This document shows positions 8,170 to 17,880 of a stretch of 64,000 bases of DNA, in pieces. A program made the position numbers and the translations under genes. Below the pieces are notes generated by a model that saw nothing but the letters and a program-made list of their open reading frames with translations, was not told the origin of the DNA and did no database searches. Origin of the DNA: Neisseriaceae bacterium HSC-16F19 (GTDB lineage: Bacteria; Pseudomonadota; Gammaproteobacteria; Burkholderiales; Neisseriaceae). Position 1 is the stretch's first letter, and the number at the start of each line of letters is the position of its first letter. Location of the stretch: contig NZ_JALJZY010000002.1 of NCBI RefSeq assembly GCF_024171525.1, positions 1-64,000 on the forward strand, written 5' to 3'.

Positions 8170-9201
8170 CTACGGCTGTTGCGGCAAGCCGAAATGGCTG
8201 TAGCTCAATTCGGTGGCCATGCGTCCGCGCGGTGTGCGTTGCAAAAAGCCCTGCTGGATCAGGTAAGGCTCGATCACGTCTTCAATGGTGTCGGTGGACT
8301 CGCCGATGGCGGCGGCAATATTGTCCAAGCCCACCGGGCCGCCGCCGAATTTGTGCAGCAGTGCTTCCAAAAACTTGCGGTCCATCATATCGAGGCCCTG
8401 ATGGTCGACATCGAGCAGGCGCAGGGCGGCGTCGGCACAGGTGGCGTCGATGCGGCCCTGATGTTTGACTTCGGCATAGTCGCGCACGCGCCGCAGCAGG
8501 CGGTTGGCAATGCGCGGGGTGCCGCGGCTGCGGCGCGCCACTTCGGCGGCGCCCTCATCGGCAATATCCAGTTGCAGCAATTGCGCCGAGCGGCTGACGA
8601 TGGTGGTCAAATCGGCATGATTGTAAAATTCCAGCCGCGACACAATGCCGAAGCGGTCGCGCAGCGGATTGGTGAGCATGCCGGCGCGGGTGGTGGCGCC
8701 CACCAGGGTAAACGGCGGTAAATCGATTTTCACCGAGCGCGCCGCCGGGCCTTCGCCGATCATGATGTCGAGCTGGTAATCCTCCAGCGCCGGATACAGG
8801 ATTTCTTCCACCACCGGGCTTAAGCGGTGGATTTCGTCGATAAACAGCACATCGTGCGCTTCCAGATTGGTCAGCAGCGCGGCCAGATCACCGGCACGCT
8901 CCAGCACCGGGCCGGAAGTCTGGCGCAAATTCACGCCCAATTCTTTGGCAATAATATGCGCCAGCGTGGTTTTGCCCAAACCGGGCGGGCCGAACAGCAG
9001 CGTGTGGTCCAGTGCCTCGCCGCGTTGGCGGGCGGCCTGGATAAAAATCGCCAACTGATCCTTGGCCTTGGCCTGGCCGATATAGTCGGCCAGAGCCTTG
9101 GGACGCAGCGCCCGCTCCAGCGCCTCCTCTTGGGCGGAAGCACTTTGCGCGCTGATCACGCGCTGCGGAGCGGCGGCGGAAAGATTGTCGGTGTGCAGCA
9201 T
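8170..9201 (-). CDS. ruvB: Holliday junction branch-migration helicase RuvB
   Basis: RuvB is the hexameric AAA+ motor that, with RuvA, drives branch migration of Holliday junctions in recombinational repair. The 343-residue protein has Walker A GPPGLGKT at 71-78, Walker B LFIDEIHRL around 119-127, the sensor 1 block VGATTRAG, the arginine-finger region GMLTNPLRDRFGI, and a C-terminal winged helix ending in QQGFLQRTPRGR. RuvA and RuvC are not in this window. Start and length agree with the family. Confidence 0.97.
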   Translation of the reverse strand: MLHTDNLSAAAPQRVISAQSASAQEEALERALRPKALADYIGQAKAKDQLAIFIQAARQRGEALDHTLLFGPPGLGKTTLAHIIAKELGVNLRQTSGPVLERAGDLAALLTNLEAHDVLFIDEIHRLSPVVEEILYPALEDYQLDIMIGEGPAARSVKIDLPPFTLVGATTRAGMLTNPLRDRFGIVSRLEFYNHADLTTIVSRSAQLLQLDIADEGAAEVARRSRGTPRIANRLLRRVRDYAEVKHQGRIDATCADAALRLLDVDHQGLDMMDRKFLEALLHKFGGGPVGLDNIAAAIGESTDTIEDVIEPYLIQQGFLQRTPRGRMATELSYSHFGLPQQP

Positions 9202-9257
9202 AATAGGGTGTCTTGGATTTATTTTTAAAAGAGGATTTCAGGCTGCCTGAAACGCTG

Positions 9258-9926
9258 TTAAGTTATTTGTTGCCGGATATCCAGCATGGCCGCATAGTGT
9301 TCGGCCACCGGCACAATACGCCGTTCGACGCGGTTGATGTCTTGTCCTTCTTTCGTCCATAGGAAAGGGAAGAAGCTGTAAGTGTCGTCACCGCCCAAAC
9401 GGGCGGCATCATCCTGCCAACCCTGCCAGCGGCAATTTTGGTAAAACATGTGCAAATCGCCGCAAAACGTCCAGTAGAGAAAATCGCTGTAAGCCAGCTC
9501 GCAGTCTTCCCATTCCAGTGTGTCCGGTGCCAGATAGCAGACATGGCCGGGCGGGGCCGCCAATCCGCCGCCATTGACGGCAAAATAGCCCCCGGCGGCA
9601 TCATCCGCAATCAGCAGATAAGGTGCGGCGGCACCGGCTTCGCTCAATGTACGGCCCAGATTCCAGCTGCCCAAGCCGCGCGGCAGGCGTTCGCTGCCGG
9701 AGCCGAGAATACGCAGCCAGCCGTTGTCAATGAGTATGCCGCCGGTTTCATAGACCACCGCACCCATCACCGAACGGGTGCTGACTTGGCACAGCTGCAA
9801 TTCGGCTTCGGCGCGCCCGGCATCACGCGGCAGCAGGGTGACCGGATTGCGGGCTTCGGCCAGCCATTCCTGTATCAGCGGATAGGCAGGGTCGTCGGTG
9901 TGGGTGAGTTCGCTTAAACTGCGCAT
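9258..9926 (-). CDS. DUF2625 family protein
   Basis: The 222-residue cytoplasmic protein has N-terminal LSELTHTDDPAYPLIQEWL and a central Gly-rich block GWLRILGSGSERLPRGLGSWN. It also has the aromatic segment LAYSDFLYWTFCGDLHMFYQ, which I associate with DUF2625. No catalytic motif is evident. The function is unknown. It lies between ruvB and mltG on the same strand; intergenic DUS copies suggest separate transcription units. Confidence 0.72.
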   Translation of the reverse strand: MRSLSELTHTDDPAYPLIQEWLAEARNPVTLLPRDAGRAEAELQLCQVSTRSVMGAVVYETGGILIDNGWLRILGSGSERLPRGLGSWNLGRTLSEAGAAAPYLLIADDAAGGYFAVNGGGLAAPPGHVCYLAPDTLEWEDCELAYSDFLYWTFCGDLHMFYQNCRWQGWQDDAARLGGDDTYSFFPFLWTKEGQDINRVERRIVPVAEHYAAMLDIRQQIT

Positions 9927-9998
9927 GCTTATTCATTCATTCGAATTGATATGGTGGGTTTACACCCACCCTACCCGTCTATTGGCATATAAGGTTTT

Positions 9999-10011
9999 AC
10001 AAAGGTCTCAG
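9999..10011. repeat. Solitary end word of the GACCTTTGCAAAA repeat
   Basis: TTTTACAAAGGTC next to a DUS is a one-mismatch copy of the terminal word that bounds the inverted-repeat element at 25288-25479. It probably marks a deleted or decayed element. Confidence 0.35.
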
Positions 10012-10024
10012 GCTGCCTGAAAAA

Positions 10025-11020
10025 CTAACCGCCTTTTTTCAAAATATATTTGCGCACGGCGGCATTGTGTTCGTCCAAGGTGTGGCTGAACTGGCTCTTG
10101 CCGCTGCCGTCCATACGCGAGACAAAATACAGGTATTGCGCCTGCGAAGGATGGGCCGCGGCTTCCAGCGCCGCTTTGCCCGGCAGGGCGATGGGGGTCG
10201 GCGGCAGGCCGTGGCGGGTGTAGGTATTGTACGGCGTGTCGCGGCGCAAATCGTCTTTGCGGATGCGGCCTTTGTAGGCGGCGCCCATGCCGTAAATCAC
10301 CGTGGGGTCGGTTTGCAGGCGCATGCCGATATTGAGGCGGTTTACAAACACGGCGGAAACATGGTTGCGGTCTTCCGGATGGCCGGTTTCTTTTTCGATG
10401 ATGCTGGCCATGGTCAGCAATTCATACGGATTGCGATAGGGTAAATCGCCCTGGCGCTCATCCCAGGCGGCTTGCAGTTCACGGCGCATTTTGGCGTGGG
10501 CGCGTTTGAAAATCTCCAAATCGCTGCTGTCGCTATCGACATCATAGCTGTCGGGGAAAAACAGCCCCTCGCCGTGACTGTATTCCCCGGCACCGATTTG
10601 GCGCAGCAGTTCGGCATCGCTCCAGGCCTGGGTGTCGTGGCGGATGTCGGCGGTGTTGTTGATGATGCGGCGCATCTGCGCGAAGGTCTGGCCTTCGATA
10701 ATCTGCACCGTCACCACATCCGGATGACCGCTTTTGAGGTGCTTCAAAATGCGCCATGAGGACACATTGGCAGGGAAGCGGTAGCTGCCGGCCTTCAGTT
10801 TGTCCTGCACGCCCATCACATAGGCCGCACCCAAAAGCACATGACGACTATAAATCACGCCGTCGGCATCCAACTGGCGGCTCACCGTGGCCATGCCCTG
10901 GCCTTTGCCCACTTTGAGGCGGTAGGCAGGGGTGTTTTTGGGCGCAAACAAAGCCCCGGCCACGGCCAGGCACAACAGCAACAGCAGCAACACACAGGCG
11001 CGCACGATTTTGGCGGGCAT
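10025..11020 (-). CDS. mltG: Endolytic peptidoglycan transglycosylase MltG
   Basis: MltG cleaves nascent glycan strands at the inner membrane and is thought to set their length. The 331-residue protein has one N-terminal membrane segment (about residues 8-27), a LysM-like region and the YceG domain. The catalytic Glu lies in ASIIEKETG; further family blocks are RLQTDPTVIYG and TPYNTYTRHGLPPTPI. The tail SQFSHTLDEHNAAVRKYILKK is typical. In many bacteria mltG precedes tmk; here the downstream neighbour is the DUF2625 gene instead. Confidence 0.95.
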   Translation of the reverse strand: MPAKIVRACVLLLLLLCLAVAGALFAPKNTPAYRLKVGKGQGMATVSRQLDADGVIYSRHVLLGAAYVMGVQDKLKAGSYRFPANVSSWRILKHLKSGHPDVVTVQIIEGQTFAQMRRIINNTADIRHDTQAWSDAELLRQIGAGEYSHGEGLFFPDSYDVDSDSSDLEIFKRAHAKMRRELQAAWDERQGDLPYRNPYELLTMASIIEKETGHPEDRNHVSAVFVNRLNIGMRLQTDPTVIYGMGAAYKGRIRKDDLRRDTPYNTYTRHGLPPTPIALPGKAALEAAAHPSQAQYLYFVSRMDGSGKSQFSHTLDEHNAAVRKYILKKGG

Positions 11021-11200
11021 GGTCGTCCTTCAAAACAGAAAGGCGAGAGTATAGCAAAGATAAGCGGACGGCTTTGTAAAACTGCCGCCCGGTGGTGCGG
11101 CAGGTGTATCCGGATGCTTGTACAGGCTATCCGACACCAGTTGTCGTACAGCTGTCTAAAATACCTGCATACTTGGTGTTATGAATGAAAGGAATGGATA

Positions 11201-11779
11201 ATGAATCGTGCGATGCCCTATACACGCACTTTGAGCGCATATGTACTGGCCGATTGGCAGCAGCAATGGCTGAGTCATGATGTGGCGGTGATTGCGGTTT
11301 TGCCGCAGCAAGTCGATGACCGGCAACAGGCAGGTTCACAGCTTAAGGGTTATTTGGAATATTGCGGTTACGGTTTGGAATGTCTGCGGCTGGAAAACGG
11401 GGATGTTTTCTTTGTGGCCGCCAATCTGTGTGACGATGATGCTTTTGCCCTCAATCTGTTTCGTTTGGGATGCTATTTCCAGTGCAAATGTGTCTTGATA
11501 CTGCCCAAGGGCGGAGCGGACGGCTATACGGTACGCACCGATGGGCGCCTGTTGGGACAGGTCAGGCCGGTTAAAGCGGAACAGCTGGAAACTTATTTCC
11601 AACGGGTTTACGGTGACGGCGGCTTCAGGATGCGCGCGGCTTGCTGGGCGCGGGTGCCGACGGAATACGAAAAAGCCAACGGTATGCTCGGGAAAATGGG
11701 TTGGGATGCGAAAATGCAGCGTCTGCAGCAGACGCTGCAACAGCGGGAAGCTGAATTCGGCCGGCCGCAGTATGATTGA
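11201..11779 (+). CDS. Hypothetical protein, 192 aa
   Basis: The ORF starts at ATG 11201 behind AAAGGA at a good distance and ends at TGA 11777-11779. The protein is cytoplasmic and mixed alpha/beta, with an N-terminal part rich in aromatic and acidic residues (LKGYLEYCGYGLECLRLENG) and a C-terminal charged helix (MQRLQQTLQQREAEFGR). I do not recognise the family. It is the only plus-strand gene between two long minus-strand blocks. Confidence 0.6.
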   Translation: MNRAMPYTRTLSAYVLADWQQQWLSHDVAVIAVLPQQVDDRQQAGSQLKGYLEYCGYGLECLRLENGDVFFVAANLCDDDAFALNLFRLGCYFQCKCVLILPKGGADGYTVRTDGRLLGQVRPVKAEQLETYFQRVYGDGGFRMRAACWARVPTEYEKANGMLGKMGWDAKMQRLQQTLQQREAEFGRPQYD

Positions 11780-11788
11780 ATGAAGCAT

Positions 11789-11816
11789 AAAAAACGCCCC
11801 GAAGTATCGGGGCGTT
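11789..11816 (-). terminator. Rho-independent terminator for icd
   Basis: The 10-bp stem AACGCCCCGA / TCGGGGCGTT has a 4-nt loop. On the minus strand it is followed by a run of T (plus-strand A run 11789-11794). It ends the icd transcript and may also act on the convergent hypothetical gene. Confidence 0.85.
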
Positions 11817-11843
11817 GGATTTTCAGGCTGCCTGAAAGCACTG

Positions 11844-13082
11844 TTACATACGCTCAATCATGGCTTTGCCAAACTCGGAGCAGGAGATTTCGTTGGCGCC
11901 TTCCATCAGGCGGGCGAAATCGTAAGTCACCTGTTTGTCGCCGATGGCTTTTTCCATGGAGGCAATCACCAAATCGGCGGCTTCAAACCAGCCCAGGTGG
12001 CGCAGCATCATTTCGGCAGACAGAATCAGCGAACCGGGGTTCACTTTGTCTTGGCCGGCGTATTTCGGTGCAGTGCCGTGGGTGGCTTCAAAGATGGCGT
12101 ATTGGTCGGAGATATTGGCACCCGGAGCGATACCGATACCGCCCACTTGTGCGGCCAGGGCGTCGGAGATGTAGTCGCCGTTGAGGTTACAGCAGGCAAT
12201 CACATCGTATTCGGCCGGACGCAGCAGGATTTGTTGCAGGAAGGCGTCTGCAATCGCGTCTTTCACGGTGATGGTTTTGCCGGTTTTCGGATTTTTGAAT
12301 TCGCACCACGGGCCGGCGCCGATCACAGTGGCACCGAACTCTTTTTGCGCCAGCTCATAACCCCAGTCGCGGAAACCGCCCTCGGTGAACTTCATGATAT
12401 TGCCTTTGTGCACCAAGGTCACGCTGTCGCGGTCGTTGTCGATGGCGTATTGGATGGCGGCACGCACCAGGCGGGAAGTACCTTCTTTGGAAACGGGTTT
12501 GATGCCGATGCCGGAAGTGCCCGGGAAGCGGATTTTTTTCACGCCCATTTCGTCTTGCAAAAAGGCAATCACTTTTTTGGCCGCATCGCTTTCGGCTTCC
12601 CACTCGATACCGGCGTAAATGTCTTCGGTGTTTTCACGGAAAATCACCATATCGGTTTTGCTCGGGTCTTTCAGCGGCGAAGGTACGCCGTTGAAATAAC
12701 GCACCGGACGCACGCACTGGTACAGGTCCAGCTCTTGGCGCAGGGCCACGTTCAGAGAACGGATGCCGCCGCCCACCGGCGTGGTCATCGGGCCTTTGAT
12801 GGATACGGAAAATTCTTTCAGGGTTTCCAGGGTTTCATCCGGCAGCCAGACATTGTCGCCATACACGCGGGTGGCTTTTTCGCCGGCAAACACTTCCATC
12901 CAGTGGATTTTGCGCTTGCCGCCGTAGGCTTTGGCCACGGCCGCATCAATCACGTCTTTCATCACCGGCGTGATGTCGATGCCGATGCCGTCACCTTCGA
13001 TAAAGGGAATAATGGGATTGTCGGGAATGGCTTGACCGGGAACGATTTTTTGGCCTTCGGCCGGTACTTTGATGTGACTCAT
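11844..13082 (-). CDS. icd: Isocitrate dehydrogenase (NADP+)
   Basis: The TCA-cycle enzyme makes 2-oxoglutarate, CO2 and NADPH from isocitrate. The 412-residue homodimer-type protein carries the substrate loop VGGGIRSLNVALRQELDLY, including the Ser that IDH kinase phosphorylates in E. coli, and the motif NGDYISDALAAQVGGIGIAPG for Mg and substrate. It also has ATHGTAPKYAGQDKVNPGS for NADP binding. N-terminal PFIEGDGIGIDITPVM is the usual beginning. It lies 163 bp downstream of tRNA-Ala and is separated from it by a terminator. Confidence 0.96.
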   Translation of the reverse strand: MSHIKVPAEGQKIVPGQAIPDNPIIPFIEGDGIGIDITPVMKDVIDAAVAKAYGGKRKIHWMEVFAGEKATRVYGDNVWLPDETLETLKEFSVSIKGPMTTPVGGGIRSLNVALRQELDLYQCVRPVRYFNGVPSPLKDPSKTDMVIFRENTEDIYAGIEWEAESDAAKKVIAFLQDEMGVKKIRFPGTSGIGIKPVSKEGTSRLVRAAIQYAIDNDRDSVTLVHKGNIMKFTEGGFRDWGYELAQKEFGATVIGAGPWCEFKNPKTGKTITVKDAIADAFLQQILLRPAEYDVIACCNLNGDYISDALAAQVGGIGIAPGANISDQYAIFEATHGTAPKYAGQDKVNPGSLILSAEMMLRHLGWFEAADLVIASMEKAIGDKQVTYDFARLMEGANEISCSEFGKAMIERM

Positions 13083-13205
13083 GGCATCTCCTGTAAGTGA
13101 GCTTTGTTCTGAAAAAGGGCCGCGTGGACGCGGCCCGATAGGCGGAATTATGCGTTATTTTGAGTGTTTGCGCCAGTGCTGGCGTTGTGGTTTTGGGCAG
13201 GCATG

Positions 13206-13238
13206 AAAAAAGCCGACTTTTTTAAAAAGTCGGCTTTT
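13206..13238 (-). terminator. Terminator after tRNA-Ala
   Basis: The stem AAAAGCCGACTTTTT / AAAAAGTCGGCTTTT is followed on the minus strand by T residues. It lies 7 bp beyond the tRNA 3' end. Confidence 0.8.
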
Positions 13239-13244
13239 GTATTC

Positions 13245-13320
<76 letters not shown>

Positions 13321-13435
13321 GTTGTGCTCTGCAAATCAGAGAAGCTGCGCATTCTACCGGTTTTTAAAATTTCTGCAAGTATGCACAGCGCCGTTTGAAC
13401 GGTTTTTTAGATAGAAATTTGTTTTTCATTTGAAT

Positions 13436-14878
13436 TTATTTTGATGGTACTGCCTGAAAACCGTGTGTTCCGTTTTCAGGCAGCAATTTCCCCGCATTCA
13501 AAATCCCGTGCGGATCCAGCTGTTGTTTGCCGGCGCGCATCCAAGCCAGCTCCGCCTCGCTGCGCACGCGCGGCAGCCAGTGGTTTTTCAGCTGGCCGAT
13601 GCCGTGTTCGGCGGCAATGGTGCCGCCCAGCGCCAGGGTGCGCTCGTAAATCAGGGCATTGACTTCGTCTTCATAGGCATAGACCGCATCGTCGAATAAG
13701 GGCGGCAGAAACACATTGTAATGCAGGCTGCCGTCGCCCAAATGGCCGAATACCACGGTTTCCACTTCGGCAAAACGCTGGCGCAGGGCGGCTTCGCAGT
13801 CGGTCACGCAATCGGCCACGGCGGCAATCGGCACGGCAATATCGTGTTTGATGCTGGTGCCGATGCGTTTTTGTGCGGCGGAAATATTTTCGCGCAAACG
13901 CCACAGCTGTTGGCGTTCGCTTTCCGATAGGGCAATCACCGCTTCTGTCCAGCCGTGTTCGTCCAGCACCTCAGCCAAAGGGTCGGTGAGTTCGGCACCG
14001 ACTATGCTGTCGGTGAGTTCCAACAGCACATGCCAGGCTGCCTGCAAGGGTAGGGCGCTGTTGCTGTAATCGGCAGACAGCTTGAGGGCATGTGCGCTCA
14101 CCAGTTCGAAACTGCTCAGGCGCTCACCGAAACGGTTTTTTACCGCTGCGAGCAAGTCCGCCGCCGCATGGATGCTGTCCACGCCCACCCAGGCGGTCAA
14201 TACGCTTTGCGGCGGCGAAAACAGTTTCAACGTGGCGCCGGTAATAATGCCCAGCGTGCCTTCGCTGCCGATCATGCTGTGTTTCAAATCATAGCCGCTG
14301 GTGTTTTTGTGCAAGGGTTGCAGCTGGTCGACGAGCGTGCCGTCGGCCAGCACCACTTCCAAGCCCAGCACCAAATCGCGCGCCGGACCGTAGCGCACCA
14401 CATTGAGGCCGCCGGCATTGCAGGCAATATTGCCGCCAATCTGGCATGAGCCTTCGCTGGCGAGGCTGAGTGGGAAAAAACAGCCGTTTTCCGCCGCTAC
14501 GCGCTGCACATCGGCCAGCACCATGCCCGCATCTACGGTGAGGCTGTAATCGGCCCGGCTAAAGGCGCGCACGCGGTTGAGCTTGCCCAAAGACAGAATA
14601 ATGCCGCGTCCGGCCACCGAAGCATGCGGCGTAGCACCGCCGCACAAACCGGTATTGCCGCCTTGCGGGGTTACCGGAATGCGGTGCTGATGGCAATAAC
14701 GCATGGCCGCCTGTACCGCAGCCACCGAGCGCGGCTGCAACACCGCAAAGACTTCGCCGCGGTAACGGCGGCGCTGGTCGAGACAAAACGGCGCCATGGT
14801 GTCGGCATCGGTGATGACTTCGGCGGGGCTTAACAGGTTTTGCAGGGCGGTGACGTGCAGAGTCGGAAGGGCAGTCAT
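13436..14878 (-). CDS. FAD-linked oxidase, D-2-hydroxyacid dehydrogenase type
   Basis: The 480-residue flavoprotein belongs to the GlcD/D-lactate/D-2-hydroxyglutarate dehydrogenase group. The N-terminal PCMH-type FAD domain has VTPQGGNTGLCGGATP and SEGSCQIGGNIACNAGGLNVVRYG-like blocks. The C-terminal FAD-oxidase domain has GHLGDGSLHYN and the terminal EHGIGQLK motif. It oxidises a D-2-hydroxy acid and passes electrons to quinone or another acceptor; the substrate cannot be fixed from sequence. It is a single-gene unit between tRNA-Ala and ppc, with DUS pairs on both sides. Confidence 0.85.
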   Translation of the reverse strand: MTALPTLHVTALQNLLSPAEVITDADTMAPFCLDQRRRYRGEVFAVLQPRSVAAVQAAMRYCHQHRIPVTPQGGNTGLCGGATPHASVAGRGIILSLGKLNRVRAFSRADYSLTVDAGMVLADVQRVAAENGCFFPLSLASEGSCQIGGNIACNAGGLNVVRYGPARDLVLGLEVVLADGTLVDQLQPLHKNTSGYDLKHSMIGSEGTLGIITGATLKLFSPPQSVLTAWVGVDSIHAAADLLAAVKNRFGERLSSFELVSAHALKLSADYSNSALPLQAAWHVLLELTDSIVGAELTDPLAEVLDEHGWTEAVIALSESERQQLWRLRENISAAQKRIGTSIKHDIAVPIAAVADCVTDCEAALRQRFAEVETVVFGHLGDGSLHYNVFLPPLFDDAVYAYEDEVNALIYERTLALGGTIAAEHGIGQLKNHWLPRVRSEAELAWMRAGKQQLDPHGILNAGKLLPENGTHGFQAVPSK

Positions 14879-14919
14879 GTGTGTATTTTTCTTTATTTAA
14901 ACAATATGCTTTTGAAAGG

Positions 14920-14951
14920 CAGGCTGCCTGAAATGTATTTTCAGGCAGCCT
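14920..14951 (-). terminator. DUS-pair terminator after ppc
   Basis: CAGGCTGCCTGAAA and TTTCAGGCAGCCTG form 14-bp arms with a short spacer, immediately 3' of ppc. Confidence 0.65.
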
Positions 14952-14958
14952 GTTGTGT

Positions 14959-17646
14959 CTAACCGGTATTGCGCAGCCCTTGGGCCACGCCGTTGATGGT
15001 CAGGTGTATCTGTTGCAGCAGCACTTCGTTGTCCGGCTCGGCGCGCAGGCGGGCGAGCAGGGCGGCTTGCAGCCAGTTGAGCGCGTTGAGATACGGCATG
15101 CGCAGGGTGAGCGAGCGGGCGAGGCTGCGGTTGTCGGCCAAGAGTTCGCTCTGGCCGATGATGTTCAGCAAGGCATCGCGGCTGCGCACGAACTCGGCTT
15201 CGATTTGCGCAAACAGTGCTTGGGCGGTGTCGGCATCATCGGCCAGTGCGGCATAGGCGCGGGCGATGTCGAGGTCTGCCTTGGCCATCACCTGTTCCAT
15301 ATTGGAGAGCATGGCGTGGAAAAAGGCGCTGTGGCGGGCCATGTGTTGCAGGCGCGGCAGATGGCCGGGGTCGGCTTGCAGCAGGGCGGCCACGGCGCTG
15401 CCGAAACCGTACCAGGCCGGCAGCATGAGGCGGTTTTGCGTCCACGAAAACACCCACGGAATCGCACGCAAATCCTGGATGCGCGCCAGGGTTTTGCGGC
15501 TGGCGGGGCGGCTGCCGATATTGAGGCTGGCGATTTCGCGGATGGGGCTGGTGTGGAGGAAATAATCGATAAAACCGGGGTGGGTAATCAGGCTGCGGTA
15601 AGCGGCGAAAGCATGTTCTGACAAAGCCTGCATCAGGGCGCGGTCGGGCGCTTCGCCGCGTTGCGGCAGCAGGCTGGCTTCCAGGGCGGCGGCCACCAGG
15701 GCTTCGAGATTGCGCTCGGCATTGTCGGCATCGGCATATTTGGCGGTGATGACTTCGCCCTGTTCGGTGATGCGGATTTGTCCGGCCACGCTGCCGGGCG
15801 GTTGCGCCAAAATGGCCTGGTAGGAAGGGCCGCCGCCGCGGCCGACACTGCCGCCCCTGCCGTGGAACAGGCGCAGACGGATGCCGTAGCGGGCAAACAG
15901 CGCCACCAGCGCCTCTTCGGCCTGATACAGCGACCATTGGCTGGTGACATAGCCGCCGTCTTTATTGCTGTCGGAATAGCCGAGCATGATTTCCTGAATA
16001 TTGTCGCGTCCGGCCAGCAGGCTGCGGTACCAGGGCAGGGCAAACAGAGTGTCCATGACCGCGGTGCAGTGTTGCAGCGCGTCTATGGTCTCAAACAGCG
16101 GCACGATATTGATGCTGCTGCACACTTTTCCGTTGTCGTTGCGGATAAGGCCGCTTTCTTTCAGCAGCAATGCCACCGCCAGCAAGTCGCTGGGCTGTTC
16201 GGCATTGGAAATAATGTATTGGGCAATGGCGGCCGTGCCGTAACGCGCCTGAATATCGGCGGCTGCCTGAAAAATCGCCAGCTCCTTGGCGGTATCGTCA
16301 CTATAGGCGATGTGCGGGCTGTAGAGCGGGCGCCGGGTGGCCAGCTCGCGCAGCAGCACTTGGCAGCGTGTGTCTTCGTCCAGCGCGGCATAGTCTTCCA
16401 GTCCGGCTTGGGCAAACAGCTCGGCCACGCTTTGCTGATGGCGTTCGGCATGTTGGCGCAAATCCAGCGGCATCAGGTGGAAACGGAAGACCGATACCGC
16501 GCGCATCAGGTCGCGCAAACGGCCTTCGGCCAGCACGCGGCTGCCGTGGGCGCACAGGGAGTGGTGCAGGGTATCGAGGTCGGCGAGGAAGGCGTCGGCA
16601 TCGGCATAGGGTTCGGCGAGGCCGAAGCGGCAGCCGAGGCGGGCGCCCAAGTGCTGTCCGGCGGCCACCAGGCGCGCCATCATCAAGGCCAGCGCACGGC
16701 GGTACGGCTCTTCTTCGCGCGCGCGTTCGGTGTCGGGCGAAGCGGCGGCCAGTGCCAGCACCGCCCCGCTCACCGCCACGCGGCGCACGGACATGGACAG
16801 CTCTTCATATAAATGGGTGAGTTCCTGGCGGTAAAAATGGAAAAGGGCATCGGCATGGCGGGCAAAAGCCAGGCGCAGGGTGTCGGCATCCACAAAGGGG
16901 TTGCCGTCGCGGTCGCCGCCTATCCAGCCGCCGATGTGCAGCAAATCCGGCAAGGGCACGTCGGGATAGGCTGCCTGAAGCGTGTGTTGCAGTTTGCGGT
17001 AAAGCGCGGGCACGGCGGCGAAAAAGCTCAGGGGAAAATAAGCCACGCCGTTGTGGATTTCGTCGGCCACGCTGATTTTGAAATGGCGGGTTTCATTGGT
17101 CTGCCACACCGACCACAACAGCGCCTGCAAACGTTCGCGCACGCGCTCGGGCGGGGTGTGGCCGCTGTTGCGCTCGTCCAAAAGGGTGCGGATTTGGCGC
17201 TGGATGCCGAGCAGGGTCTGCCGCTGCACCTCGGTGGGGTGGGCGGTGAGTACGGCGGCCACATCGGTGTGCTGCAATTCGTGCGCCAGCGTGGCGGCAT
17301 CGGTGCCGTGCTGTTGCAGCAGGGCGAGGGTGTGGGCAAAAGTGGAAGGCGCGGCACCGTCATCGTGTGCATGGGCGCGGCGGCGGCGCTGGTGGTGGGC
17401 GTCTTCGGCGATATTGAGCACCTGCGCAAACAGGCTGCATGCGCGGATGAGGTCTTGCAGCTGGGCATCGTCCAGCACCGGCAGGGCGCGCGTAATCACC
17501 GCCTGCGGCGCTTCTCCGGCCAAAAGCGCGGCCACGGTCTGGCGCACGGGCTCGTCGGTGTTTTCGTTCAAAACGGTTTGCAGGGCGGTGCTTAAAAAAG
17601 CCACGTCGTCAAACAGCGGCTGGTCTTTGGGGTTGTGGGGGCTCAT
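14959..17646 (-). CDS. ppc: Phosphoenolpyruvate carboxylase
   Basis: This anaplerotic enzyme turns PEP and bicarbonate into oxaloacetate. The 895-residue protein has the catalytic His in VLTAHPTEVQ (His136), the lysine-bearing GYSDSNKDGG loop, the glycine-rich FHGRGGSVGRGGGP loop and the characteristic C-terminal RNTG. Length and motif order match bacterial PEPC. It stands alone between an FAD-linked oxidase gene and radA, with a DUS inside the coding region near 16262. Regulation by acetyl-CoA or aspartate is known for the family but cannot be seen here. Confidence 0.97.
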   Translation of the reverse strand: MSPHNPKDQPLFDDVAFLSTALQTVLNENTDEPVRQTVAALLAGEAPQAVITRALPVLDDAQLQDLIRACSLFAQVLNIAEDAHHQRRRRAHAHDDGAAPSTFAHTLALLQQHGTDAATLAHELQHTDVAAVLTAHPTEVQRQTLLGIQRQIRTLLDERNSGHTPPERVRERLQALLWSVWQTNETRHFKISVADEIHNGVAYFPLSFFAAVPALYRKLQHTLQAAYPDVPLPDLLHIGGWIGGDRDGNPFVDADTLRLAFARHADALFHFYRQELTHLYEELSMSVRRVAVSGAVLALAAASPDTERAREEEPYRRALALMMARLVAAGQHLGARLGCRFGLAEPYADADAFLADLDTLHHSLCAHGSRVLAEGRLRDLMRAVSVFRFHLMPLDLRQHAERHQQSVAELFAQAGLEDYAALDEDTRCQVLLRELATRRPLYSPHIAYSDDTAKELAIFQAAADIQARYGTAAIAQYIISNAEQPSDLLAVALLLKESGLIRNDNGKVCSSINIVPLFETIDALQHCTAVMDTLFALPWYRSLLAGRDNIQEIMLGYSDSNKDGGYVTSQWSLYQAEEALVALFARYGIRLRLFHGRGGSVGRGGGPSYQAILAQPPGSVAGQIRITEQGEVITAKYADADNAERNLEALVAAALEASLLPQRGEAPDRALMQALSEHAFAAYRSLITHPGFIDYFLHTSPIREIASLNIGSRPASRKTLARIQDLRAIPWVFSWTQNRLMLPAWYGFGSAVAALLQADPGHLPRLQHMARHSAFFHAMLSNMEQVMAKADLDIARAYAALADDADTAQALFAQIEAEFVRSRDALLNIIGQSELLADNRSLARSLTLRMPYLNALNWLQAALLARLRAEPDNEVLLQQIHLTINGVAQGLRNTG

Positions 17647-17880
17647 GGTATGGTGTTTTGTCGTTTTCAGGCAGCCAGAGGGCAGCGCAGCAGGGTGTGA
17701 CCCAAGCCTCTACGTACTTCGTTTGCGCTGCGGAAGAGAGGCTCATCAACAGGCAGATCGTGCGAAGGTGTGCGGCGCCGTGTAGTGGTAAAAGCGCGAA
17801 TAATACCGTTTTTACACTGCTTTGTGTGCGTGGGTAGGTAGCACGGTACTGCTTGAAATTACTTCAGGCAGCCTGTCGGT